From Arthrobotrys musiformis (Eukaryota; Ascomycota; Orbiliomycetes; Orbiliales; Orbiliaceae), in NCBI GenBank assembly GCA_036971715.1, contig JAVHJL010000010.1:1702037-1766036 (forward strand): DNA of 64,000 nucleotides, given 5' to 3'. Shown here piece by piece: positions 1 to 10,355 of the stretch. The position numbers and the translations under genes were made by a program. Each line of letters begins with the position of its first letter. Positions within the stretch are counted from its first letter, which is position 1. The notes below the pieces were generated by a model. It ran no database searches, had not been told where the DNA came from, and saw nothing but the letters and a program-made list of their open reading frames with translations.

Positions 1-1352
1 AAAAACAAGCTTATACAAGCATAGGCTAAGAAAAACGCCTCTCCGGCATTGGCATAACTCGGTTCCAAAGAAACGAAAGGGAAGTTTTGAGCGAAGCCTT
101 TTTGGCTAAAATGGATAAATCTGGGTGCCCACTTTGCACATAATCGAGAGTTGAGGTCGCACGAGCGGAAGGGGTGTGGAGTATTGTAACATCGGAGAAA
201 GCGGGCCCATTGGACACGAGGAGAACAAGGATAGCTTCCCCCGCAGGGTTTAATTTATCGCACTTTTTTTTCTGCCTCTCGGAATATTTGTTTTCTGGGG
301 CAGTCATGATGGGGCTAATTGGTAAGAACTTAGTCGTCAAATGCCGATACGAAATTGACCCTTGAGCCTCTCTCGACCCGCAGATACCTTGCATGAAATT
401 ACGGCGACAAGATTGCTGTCCCAGTGGTTCTACGAACCTTTTGCATGAACATGCAATTTTTGGCGGAATTTATGCTGAATCATCCTAGCCCCGAATCCAG
501 GTGCAAATCATCCATCTATGCTAATGTGTACATGTGCAGATAAACGTGCATATTGGTGCTGCCCAATTGTGAACATGGGCTACGAATTCGCCTTAATAAA
601 GCTCCAAAGTCCATTGTCGCAGGCCGATTGCTTTTAAGATAGTACGAGACCAACGGGGAGGAAGCAAGGCCCAACTAGCAAGCTGTTCGGTCTTCCTAGA
701 GTCTATCAGTATATATATCTAGCTTAGAAATTCACTGGCGGATAGATCACCATAGCCCACGACACAATTATCCGCCGTCTGACCTATCGATCTCATTAGT
801 GGTGGATGATGCCGATTAAAATCATGTATCCACTCGGTATTTGATATCGTCACGCATCCCTCGTGGCAACTGACTCGCGTTGAGAGTCAAAAGCGTCCAG
901 AACGTTATTGGCCAGCACGTGCACCCACAATAATATAGCGAACTATAAAGGATTCGGCTTCGAGATTGTGGTTCAGTCGGCCGAGAAGAAAACCATCAAC
1001 AAAAGTTCCTGCAGCTAGATATCTCCAGGAGGTCGGAATCCATGCTTGGCAATTTTTCCAGGTTGAAAAAAAGATCCTGCCTTCATTCGCTTTGGGATCG
1101 ATATAAGAGATCGCAGGTTTTGGAAGTCGGGTTGTGGGGCCTCGTGCCAACACTTTTAGGGCCGAAGCTCTCGAAGTTCTAATAAGGCGACTTTTGTGTT
1201 GTTATGAACCAAAATACAACATTGAAGGCGGGGCAGCTTGGAATACCGGCACCAATGGACTCGACTGGCTTAGCACCCTCACAGACAGGCAAAGAAACCT
1301 TGTGAGAATCGAAACTGGAGGGGAAAAAAAAAAAGGTTTGAAGAAGTATTGC
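1..1352. other. Intergenic, no recognised gene
   Basis: Open frames in this left edge (for example 26-394 and 905-1153 on the minus strand) are short, match nothing I recognise and lack a clear start context. The only structured piece is the A-run at 1324-1334, which reads as a T-run just downstream of the tRNA on the minus strand. I see nothing else. Confidence 0.5.
1324..1334 (-). terminator. Pol III T-run after tRNA-Gln
   Basis: Eleven consecutive A residues on the plus strand give an uninterrupted T-run on the tRNA's strand, ~20 nt past its 3' end. This is the usual Pol III stop signal. Confidence 0.6.
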
Positions 1353-1423
1353 GGGCCACAGTCGGAATCGAATCGACGTCTATCCGGCCAAATCGGATTG
1401 TGCTCCCATTACACCATGCGGCC
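1353..1423 (-). tRNA. tRNA-Gln (anticodon TTG)
   Basis: Read on the minus strand this folds as a cloverleaf. The 7-bp acceptor stem is GGCCGCA/TGTGGCC with one G-U pair. The D arm is GTGT/GCAC, the anticodon stem is ATCCG/CGGAT, and the loop ATTTGGC places TTG after the invariant T33. The T arm is GTCGA/CCGAC around TTCGATT. The closing pair of the T arm is A53-C61 instead of the near-universal G53-C61, so the arm has one mismatch and the B box deviates at one base. No intron is present. A T-run lies ~20 nt downstream (plus 1324-1334) and would serve as a Pol III terminator. It could be a working gene or one starting to decay. Confidence 0.75.
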
Positions 1424-1978
1424 TTTGTCACCAACAAGCTCCAGCCTCAAATTTGATTGACTTATAAAGTCTGACACAACATCAAGTAATATGGTAACCC
1501 CGCTCCAGATTTAATATTCGATTGATTGGATGGGAGCCGTTCTCCGATTTTAGTGATTTCCTCGTATGCTAAATATGTTTTAGATGGCCCGATGCTATAT
1601 TCTCAAATCAAACCAATTCCCATGACACATCTTGAAAAGAATATCAATTATACCAACTCCCGCCCCCCGAAATAAATACCATACAGTTAGAAGTATCCAC
1701 AAAGGAAACAAAGAAAGAAAAAAAGCCGCCCCTTTCCCGAGCTTAAATTCGTGAAAGATCAAAAAAGATGATGGTACGTCCATGAATAAAGTAGTATGTT
1801 GATATAATATATACTTTCCATTAAAATCGCCCGTTATGCCCCAGCAACAACACCGCTTAACTTTTTTTTCTTTCCAAAATGATTTTTGTTTTTAAAAACA
1901 GACCTTATGGCCATTCCTTTTGCGTGAGAATGCTAGCATAGGTAAGAAGAAGATGAAAGAGAAATGGAAAGAGTGAGG
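1424..1978. other. Intergenic / 3' flank of TF gene
   Basis: AT-rich flank between the tRNA and the stop codon of the Zn2Cys6 gene. It probably includes that gene's 3' UTR. No other feature is recognised. Confidence 0.4.
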
Positions 1979-4315
1979 TCACTCTGTGGGTGAACTAGAC
2001 GATGAAATGTTGACGCCGTTCATCCAATTTCGTACACGTTGGCCTTCACTCCGGCCAGCGCTGCTTAGATTTGAGGCATAACCTGGTGAATTGTTGCCTC
2101 CTCCCCACTCGTTAGGATCTCCAAGCATCCAAGAAAACTCAAGTCCCGGAGGCGGAGATGTTAATAGTTCCTGGGTGCCATATGTTGCTGGGAAGTAAGG
2201 CCGTTCGAGAATGGAGTTAGAAGTGGCGCTTGGGGGTGTGACGACAGGGCTATTCAGATTCGACCCTATGGCTTCTGCAGTAGGAGTTGTTGGACCATTT
2301 GATGTTGTGGTGTATTCCATCATATCAACCGGCGGGTAAATAAGAACGGATGTGGGATCAGCGTCAAGTGAAGCGGGTACGGTGGCCAGTAGGGCTGTCG
2401 AATCAATACTCGCTGCATCTTCGATGCCGGGGGTTGGAATAGGCATCACGGCGGCTTCATCGACAATTGGTGTGGGGGTGCTTTCGTTGGAAGGCGGTGA
2501 TTCTGGGGACGGTCGCGTGGAGCTTGGTAGTTCTACTAATCGTTGGTCTCGCATTGGGTCCGGAGGCAAGAGGATAGATGAGGTCTTTGTTAGGATTATC
2601 CTCAATAACTGAGGATTGGAAGATGTCCTAAAATGGAGAAGATCGACTAGGTTTTTAAGGTAGTCAACTGGGGTGGGCGCCCAGGGAGCAAGCGCCGTAG
2701 ATGGCTGCAGCCCTTTGATGTTAGGAACGCACAGGATAACGTCTGCAAGCGAATTGGTGATTTCGAAGAGTTTCGATTGCTATTTTGCAATGTTAGCCTG
2801 AGTTGGTTGTGTGAAAGGATCCCAAATGTATCACACATACCATGCCGGGGCCATGCGATTCGATAGCACCACGCGATATATTTGACAACGTGGACAACAG
2901 TTCCTCCGCGACCTTTAAGGGAAACGATACGGTCATGGCATCGTCGTCTTTCCCAGTTGGGCCGGCTAGAAAGCCCTGCTGCATGCTGACCTGCCACACC
3001 AAAGTTCTCATCCAGTGCTTCGTAACCAATACGTCCGCTTTCTGGACTTCATTCGTGTGTGTTTTGTGCGGATGGACTCGCTTTAAGTTGCGTTGGAGCC
3101 GCAGTAGTAGATCGAGAGTCGGTGCCTCATCCGTATTCCGCGATGTCCAAGCATCAATGACGGATTTGTCGAAGTTTGCGAACAGACTAGCCAGGTTCAT
3201 GAAACTCGCGAGTAGCGGCTCTTTGTCGATATCCGGCGAAGGCAGTTTGATAGTTTTATTCAATACGAACGGCAGGTCATGCACAATCGAATGGCCTCTG
3301 AGGTGATATAATACCCGTAAGCGATTAACTAGTACTGGCGCATAGGATCGAGTGGGACCAACCTTTCAGTGACGAATAACAGCCAAAACAACCTCCTCCG
3401 TAGCTCAGCGTCCTCCCGTGACAATGAATGGTATCCACTCTCCCTATCCAAGTTCATAATCTGGACGAATGTGATCGCCTCCCGTAGCGACAGCGAAGAG
3501 GCCGACACCTTCCCCAGGTTCTCATAGTAAACGTGAAAGAAGAGACTGGTGAGAATAGCATAGATCCCGGGACGCTCCCTCCATTCGAACAAACGTCTCG
3601 CTCTTAAAGCTTCCGCTGCAAAGTGTTCGGTACTGACAATGATGGTCTTGGTCATCTGTGTTTCGGGGTCCAGGTACTGCTGTGTCCATTGTGGCAATTG
3701 AAGCTGGCCCATAACGGCTGACGCTAAAGCAGTTGCGAGAGCGTATATTTCAGGATCATCCGGCCGTGCCTCCAGTTCCGCCAGCAGCGGTTCCCATTTC
3801 AAGATCGGCCATACCGGGTACAATCGATGGTGGTAGATTTCGAGATATATCGCTAGGACGGGTGTAGGGTACTTCGTGGCGGTCGACAGGCCTTGTCCAA
3901 GTCCAATTCCATCCTGTTCTGCTTCCAGGTATGTATAAGTCGGGGAGATATTCGGAATATTGTTGATTCCATTCAAGTAGCCGGAATCCGAATTCTGGAA
4001 TGTTCGCGAAGGCGAGCCTAAGGGTGTCTGTTCCGTAGACTCCGGTTCTGTTTCATCATCCACCAGCCCAGCTGCAGAAGAAGGGGGAGGGGGAGGGTTT
4101 ATTTGAAGAGCATCCGGATCGAGATCACGAGTGTATTCCTCCTGGGTGCGTTTTATGGCTTCGATAGTCCGGGCAGTTGGTTTTCGGGGACCACCTTTTC
4201 TTAAGGCCTTGAGAAAGGTGCAGGGTAGCCCCGCCTTGAAGCATGCTCGGCATGGCTGCACGCCGTCGCATCGAATCTTTCGGATACTGCAGCCATCGCA
4301 TGCTCGTTTAGGCAT
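1979..4315 (-). CDS. Zn2Cys6 fungal-specific transcription factor
   Basis: Three exons are inferred: 4315-3363, 3297-2841 and 2779-1979, giving 736 aa. The introns 3298-3362 (65 nt) and 2780-2840 (61 nt) have GT..AG ends, and the second has a GCTAAC branch site. Joining restores an uninterrupted frame. Residues 6-32 form a perfect binuclear zinc cluster (C-x2-C-x6-C-x5-C-x2-C-x6-C), followed by a basic linker with GPRKPT and an acidic, Pro/Ser-rich stretch. The middle (about residues 140-420) resembles the fungal_trans middle homology region, with LFWLLFVTER then HDLPFVL. The C-terminal ~200 residues are Pro/Ser/Thr-rich and probably unstructured or activating. It should be a nuclear DNA-binding regulator. 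Its target pathway cannot be read from sequence. The start has no upstream in-frame competitor. Confidence 0.9.
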
Positions 4316-5113
4316 CCTGGGGTCACGATCCGACGACGACGGGGGGCGTAGGAAGACTGAAAGAAGCTTTCGAGCCCGGGCGGCGACTTCCCGCGAGAAC
4401 TATCAAATGGAAGGCACATCGGTGATGTCAGCTGTGGAGTTCGAGACGGGCAGTCTGCAATATTTTTTCACCGAGATGTCTCCCGAGAATTTTTGCAGCC
4501 GGCTGGCGGACTGGCCTAAACCACCAGACCGACTAGTTACTTGGCTAACGAGGGAGGGACGATCTGGGTTCTAGAAGGATTGAGAGTGGAGTAGTGGTTG
4601 AGTAGGACGTACAAAGTCAGAACGCCAATAAGCTCTGCGTGGTCGTCGTGGCTGCTGCAACTATCGGCCATGAAACTAGTCTTCGGTGCTCTGGAAGGGT
4701 CACAGCTGCTGAGGAATGGAGATGAAGATGGAGACGAAGATGAAGATGCAGATGAAGATGCAGATGAAGATGATAGGTCGAGACTGCGATTGGAATTCCG
4801 TGGATTGCCCTGGTTTGCCTTCGGCCTCGTAACTAAACCGCAGCGAGGCATGGCTGGCTGGCTGGCTGGCTGCTGGCGGTGGGCGGGCTGGAACTTTGAC
4901 TTGTCTTGACTGGGCGGCTGGCTGAGGTTCTGCTGTTCTGCTATCTGCTTGTGCTCTTGCGCACTGACTTTGGCTTTTCAAAAGGGGGGGAATGCAACAT
5001 TTTCAACACACTTCCATTTCTTCGTCATTCTGACTAGTTAAGTATCTATCGATATGTCTATCTACATCTTATACATGCGCCCTCTGCAGCATGTATGGAG
5101 GCAGGGAATTAAT
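4316..5113. other. Promoter region of TF gene / SDR 3' flank
   Basis: This lies between the TF start codon and the SDR stop codon. It holds the TF promoter and a GATGAA/GATGCA-type microsatellite at about 4721-4773, plus short GGCTG repeats near 4851-4872. Open frames here are low-complexity translations of those repeats. No gene is recognised. Confidence 0.5.
4721..4773. repeat. GATGAA/GATGCA hexanucleotide microsatellite
   Basis: Imperfect tandem GATGAAGATG / GATGCAGATG units upstream of the Zn2Cys6 gene. On the minus strand this gives a CATCTTCAT-rich tract that could lie in its 5' leader. Confidence 0.7.
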
Positions 5114-6138
5114 TTACAACCAGTCTTTGTTCCCGTGGTGGCTCATGAATCTGCCGGTATCCTTCACCGTCAACTTCCCCAACGTATCCAACAGAAAGTT
5201 CACACTCTCCTCTGGGGAAAGCGGTCCTTCGAAGGATGGCTTCGTCTTCTGGAATACCTTTGTCATGTTCTCATAGAATTGAGGGGCCCCTGTTTTTATA
5301 ACGAGCGTAGTCAGTACATATGCTGATACACTACATATATTTATTATGCAATTATAAGTAGATAGGGGCCGGGGGGGGCTTACAATCCTGTGTCTGGGTC
5401 CTCACCAAACCGGGGCTGATGGCCACAATCGTAACACCATCCTCGACCAAAGCATTCGAATACATCGCCACAACCATATTAGCCGCAGCTTTGGAAACGC
5501 AATACGGAACGCTATCCTTCATCCCCCACTGCACTATTCCTTCGACATCCCCAACTCCTGAGCTAAGCACCGCGATCTTTTTAATATTGCTTTTCTTAAT
5601 AAGCGGAAGGAACGCATTCGTCGTGTGAACGATGGACATCACATTGCTTTCGAAGGTATATTGAAGATCTTTGCCGAAGACTTTGGTCTTCTCGGCGTCA
5701 CCGACTAGGTCGGTCAGTGAGAAAGCCGCGGCTTCTCCCATCAAGAGAGCCGCGTTTTCGATAAGAAAGTCAAGACTTCCTCCGGTGACTTGGGAGATTG
5801 ACTCGGCGGCGGCCTCAAGTTCAGCCGGTGATGTTATGTCGCCTTTGAGGATGTGGACGTTCTTGTTGGAGGAGGCGAGTGAGGTAAGTTGAGCAGATGA
5901 CGTGGGGTTACGGACCAAGGCGAAGACGATGTTCGAGGGGTCTTGGGCGAGGTGTTTGACGAATGCGAACTACACACACTCAAAGCATCATTAGAATCGG
6001 GTTTCATGTCACGATATATATACCGATAGGAGACCGGAGGCGTAGACCGATTTCCTTGTCACGTCAATCGGTGTATGGGCAAGGGAAGGAACTCACCCCA
6101 ATTCCCCTAGAGGCACCTGTGATAGCGTAGGAGGTCAT
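5114..6138 (-). CDS. Short-chain dehydrogenase/reductase (SDR)
   Basis: Three exons are inferred: 6138-6097, 5969-5384 and 5289-5114, giving 267 aa. The introns 5970-6096 (127 nt) and 5290-5383 (94 nt) have GTGAGT and GTAAGC donors. The N-terminus starts MTSYAITGASRGIG, the Rossmann TGxxxGIG cofactor motif, and the first intron falls directly after it. Further on are the N-A-A strand motif (IENAALL) and the catalytic Y-x3-K (YCVSK), followed by a conserved-looking SPGLVRT. Length and motif order match classical cytosolic SDRs of the C-factor/sniffer-like carbonyl reductase type, which use NAD(P)H to reduce carbonyls. The substrate is unknown. No cluster of biosynthetic genes surrounds it, so a secondary-metabolite role is not supported. 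Confidence 0.88.
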
Positions 6139-7376
6139 TGTGAAATATTCAAGTCTCGCAACAGATATGTGTACGGGTGGGATAAAGTATGTATGGTTTA
6201 GATGCTGAGAGCTACTCTTGATGATAGTAATACGGTTGCGATGCAATATTAATGGGGATGTTGGACCAGATATTTCCGGGCGGGCGAAGGCCTTTTATAC
6301 TTTTATCATGAGCAAACCCCATCGGTTCTCGAGTCAATCTTCTCTCATGCCTCGATGCTACTATAGTATACGACGACGTAAAGCCATTGCTGATGTTAGT
6401 GCTAGCTAGCGCTAGACCACCCGATACGCCTTGACCAAGAGCATCATTCGGCGGCACCGTTCCGCCCGACGCCGAACTGCCCGTATCTATCATATCATCA
6501 TGCTGAAAAGAAGTTGGTGGAGCTTTGGAGTATGGGAAAAGAAGAGCCGTCAACGTTGTATCGCTAGTACATTTTCGCGACCGCTCGGGCACGGCAGAAG
6601 CTGTAAGCCGCATTAGGGCTGATTACGAACACATTTCTATAGCCACTAGCTGGTAAAATAGCATACAGTCCCGAACGATATTATGATTATCTAACCGGTC
6701 TCGCGATATCGAAACTTCAGCCCACAGGACGGACACGCACGTTTTTTGGCCGAATACGCTCTATTAGGGATTAGTAACCACTTTTACCCCGGGAGCGCAC
6801 CAAGCTTTACCGAAAACGCCAGGGTTTGCTTCGTCATGCATATGCCAGGCTCGAAACGTCCAAAGCATAAAAAGGGCCTCAGGCCCGTTGGGCAGAGTTT
6901 TGGGTTGGGGCCTTATTTTACTGCCCAACCCAACCCAATCAGCTGCTTCCCACAGAGCCTCCTGCCCACCGATGTGCCCACCGATAGTTTCTAATTGTAT
7001 CTTTGTAATGGCCACCTCGGGGGGCGGGATATTGTTTTCGGGAGAAACCGAAGCTTTTGGGATCACTACTGTCAGAGGAATATATTATGTAATATTAGAA
7101 ATTATAACTGAGGAGCTTTCACGTTACTTTTGCTGGTTGGCTACCTGTCGGCCGTTACATTGCTATTGAAGTGGATTTATTTTATTTTATTTCTTTTCTT
7201 TCATTGATTTAGTAGTTCACGACTGTTTAATTATTTCGATTTGAGTAACGAAAGGTCTATCCTTTTGTTCAAGAAAAAAAAAGACACGACGAACGCCACC
7301 TCTCCTGCAATTTCCATGGTCGCTGCATTCAAATCGATGGTAACAATAATTTCTAGTCATGACAGCCACCACGAAA
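6139..7376. other. Intergenic, no recognised gene
   Basis: This holds the SDR promoter and the 3' flank of the peroxiredoxin gene. Short overlapping frames on both strands look like chance frames. Nothing else is recognised. Confidence 0.4.
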
Positions 7377-8109
7377 TCACAACTTGGCCAAAACGGCTTC
7401 GGCACCACTGACGGTAACCTCACCGGGCTTCTGCTCACTCTCAGCATAGACAATCTTCCCGTCATCGATGATCAAAGCATAACGAGCGGTTCTTTCTCCA
7501 AGAGTCCACCCGAGAAGCTTGCTGAATTTAGCTTCGGCATCAGAAGCAAAGACGATGTCATCGTTCTTGACGTTATTGGCTTTAGCCCAGGCACTCATGA
7601 CGAAAGCATCATTGTAGGCAATGACAATGACGATATCGACACCCTTGGATTTTAGGTCGGAGAGTTTGTCGATGTAGCCTGGGAGGTGACGGGCGGAACA
7701 ACCGGGTGTAAATGCACCGGGGACGGAGAAGAGAACGACCTTCTTGTCAGCAAATTCTGCAATCATCCCCACCAACATTAGCATACCGTACGCTCACCCT
7801 GTCCACATGCTGCCATGGAATAGATAAGGAGAAGGATTGGCCCACCTTTGCTGGCGTTGTAGTTGATTGGGATACCACAGGAAGTGATATCAGACTTTTC
7901 CTCGGTGTATGGGATATACCTGTCGACCAGTAAACCCGTTCGTTAGCATTGGCCGCAAAATGTGTTGTATTTAGATGTTCCCTCTCTAGATCTCCCCACC
8001 CCAAAGCCTACCAAAATTTCAGCCGACAGGACACAGCGGTTGATTGAACTTACGAGAAAACGATATCCTCAGGGAAGGAGTCGCCAACTTTGAGAGTAGA
8101 TCCGCTCAT
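7377..8109 (-). CDS. Peroxiredoxin, Prx5/PMP20 (Asp f 3-like) family
   Basis: Three exons are inferred: 8109-8054, 7919-7846 and 7756-7377, giving 169 aa. The introns are 7920-8053 (134 nt) and 7757-7845 (89 nt, TGCTAAT branch). The signature PGAFTPGC places the peroxidatic cysteine at C63, with a second cysteine at C33. Length and the Cys spacing agree with Asp f 3/PMP20 atypical peroxiredoxins, which reduce H2O2 and alkyl hydroperoxides. The last three residues are AKL, a canonical-type peroxisomal PTS1 signal, so peroxisomal localisation is likely. Strong full-length similarity to the family makes the assignment firm. The start has no upstream in-frame alternative, and the 5' leader contains CT-rich sequence typical of highly expressed fungal genes. 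Confidence 0.93.
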
Positions 8110-10085
8110 TTTGGATGATGCTTTTGGACTGGATTGATGCGATTGAATGGATGAATTGTTGGTGGTGGTGATATGATATTGATGATGCAATGGCGATGAG
8201 AGATGGGGGGGAAAGAAAGCTCAAGCTCGAGCTCAAGAGCAGCGCCGAGGCAATGACCAACAACAGCTGCATGGCGACATACGCTGAATAATAGACCGCT
8301 TCAACCAGCCCAATTTCCGCAGCAAAGCCGGCGCCGGTTCGGGACTCTGAGCAGGGCCGCCACGGCTGCCAGGGCCTAGATTGGCCTTTCCGTCGCCGTC
8401 CATCCCAACTAAGAAGCTGCTAGTTGCGCCCAGAATACCACACAACAACTTTTTTGGACGAGCCGCCTCTTTTCGGAGGGGGGTATCGGGGACGTTTAAT
8501 AGAACCATGACAGACACTTTTAACTATACAAACGGTCCAGGGACGAGATATATATTAGGATCTGACTGCCTTCGCTTGACCGTTCGAACACTGTGACGCG
8601 CCCGGCAGTTAGTACCAACCAGGATCCCCCTGCCGCAGTACTAGTATACTTTGCATTCTAGAAAACGACGACGACGTAATATTTCGCACACCCACTAGCA
8701 CAGCCTTAAGGGGCTGGCCAAACACAAGTCAAGAAAGAAAGACAGAAAGAAAATAACTGATGTAACCAACGTTGATCAGATAGTATCAACTTCCAGGAGT
8801 CCCCCTGGTACCCGCCGGTATCGAGGCTGGTTAGATCCTGTGTACGCGCGTGTGGATATCGTCAAGCCGTGATCGGTAGCAAATAATATTATGCAATGGA
8901 ACCCAGAATAGTATCATTTATTTAATGGGGTCCATTAAGAGCTGTACAACTATGCCCTTGGAGCCTAGCTGTATGCATAGCAGTAGCACCAGAATACTAT
9001 GGTCGGTACCGGTATCAATAATCGGTGTGGCATAAGCGCTGAGGTTGACCCAAGACCATGAATATCGATCGAAACCTAAGTATGTACATACTTGGGCCCG
9101 TTTGTCTGAAAGGAGCCATATGCCATCTGTCGACACCTTCGCTCACAGCGAGTGGAGGAAATTATCGATTCGGATTCCAGGGCTGCCATTGGCCATTCTT
9201 TAGATATGCTACAATTCAGGGGCCGTTGCGGGTATTATCTGAGCTGATATATATGCCTAAGAAATCTGTCGCCCCCATCTATCTTATTCTGTGCAAATAC
9301 TATTTGTGACAGACAGGCAATAGTCTGACATCCTAAAATGCAAAATATATGGCTATTACATACACCTGTACTCCTAACCGCTTCAGTATCCCACTATGAT
9401 GCACTACTATTCAATCAGAATGAATATATATGCTGGATATTATATTAGGCTTCGTGCCAGTGCCCCTACAAGCGCCACGAACGACTGGCTGCCATGATTA
9501 TTCTGTGGTGCTGCCCAAGTCGAATCTTTTGAACCGATAAATTTAAGTAGTGTAATGATCCGTTCAAGGCGGCATTGGGAATGCACGGGGTGGTTTTTCG
9601 GATTCTTCCAGAAAATAGCGAAACCTCAAGGCCGTATACGTATCGGGATGGGTATGTGCCAAAGCTCGTTCTTGACATACACTGGTCTGACGACCCTCGA
9701 ATTCCGTGAATGCCGATATTGTTCTCTAACCACGTACGATTGATCTTGATCAATTGACCGGGTGTTGATTGTATGCGAAATATATGCCTGCAGAGTAATT
9801 TCTCATTAGCATTGGGACCTTCGGCCAAGCTTGCCCGGCGACGAAAGTACTAACCTATGACCGTGAACATTTGCAAACATATTGCAAGATCGGTACGACC
9901 CAAGTAACCTGGACTGGAAGCCCATCAATCGAATCGACGGTGTCTGCAATCCAAGGTGGGAATGAACGAACATCGGAATCGCCTCCTGCAGCCAAGTCTA
10001 GTCGCCGAACCCAACAACAACTAAAGTCTGGGCGCCGTTGGTCGAACTTGAGTAATTCGATTCAGAAGGTGGAGTCTTCAACCCC
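8110..10085. other. Gene-poor interval
   Basis: About 2 kb containing the peroxiredoxin promoter and otherwise only short frames with frequent stops on both strands. No domain, tRNA or repeat was recognised. Confidence 0.4.
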
Positions 10086-10355
10086 TCACTCGCACAGCCT
10101 AGGACTCTGAGGTGGAGACTCTAGTCCCTTCTGTCCTTTCGCAACCTCATCGCTGGCATCGGTATCCACAAGATGCAATGTCCCCGTCAAAAGGTAAGGC
10201 TCCAATTCTTCATCGACCCATTGCTCATGTCTGTGTTGTTCTGTAAACTGCAACCACTCTTTGACCTTGGCTTTGTCGTTTTTCTTCTTTTGGTGTTGGG
10301 CTGCTCGTCTGCGATAGCTCTCTTGGACGGCGGAAAATGGATTTGGGAAAGTCAT
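10086..10355 (-). CDS. Hypothetical small charged protein (89 aa)
   Basis: This single open frame begins at an ATG. The product is hydrophilic and strongly charged: a basic Arg/Lys/Gln-rich helix-prone N-terminal half (YRRRAAQHQKKK), then an acidic centre (VDEELEP) and a Ser/Pro C-terminus. It has no signal peptide and no membrane segment. Its composition looks more like coding sequence than the neighbouring chance frames, but I do not recognise the family. It could instead be one exon of a larger gene or noncoding. Confidence 0.3.
   Translation of the reverse strand: MTFPNPFSAVQESYRRRAAQHQKKKNDKAKVKEWLQFTEQHRHEQWVDEELEPYLLTGTLHLVDTDASDEVAKGQKGLESPPQSPRLCE

Noticed and set aside
2352..2612. 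Plus-strand frame opposite the transcription factor's last exon
   Set aside because: Shadow of the Ser/Pro-rich C-terminus on the other strand.
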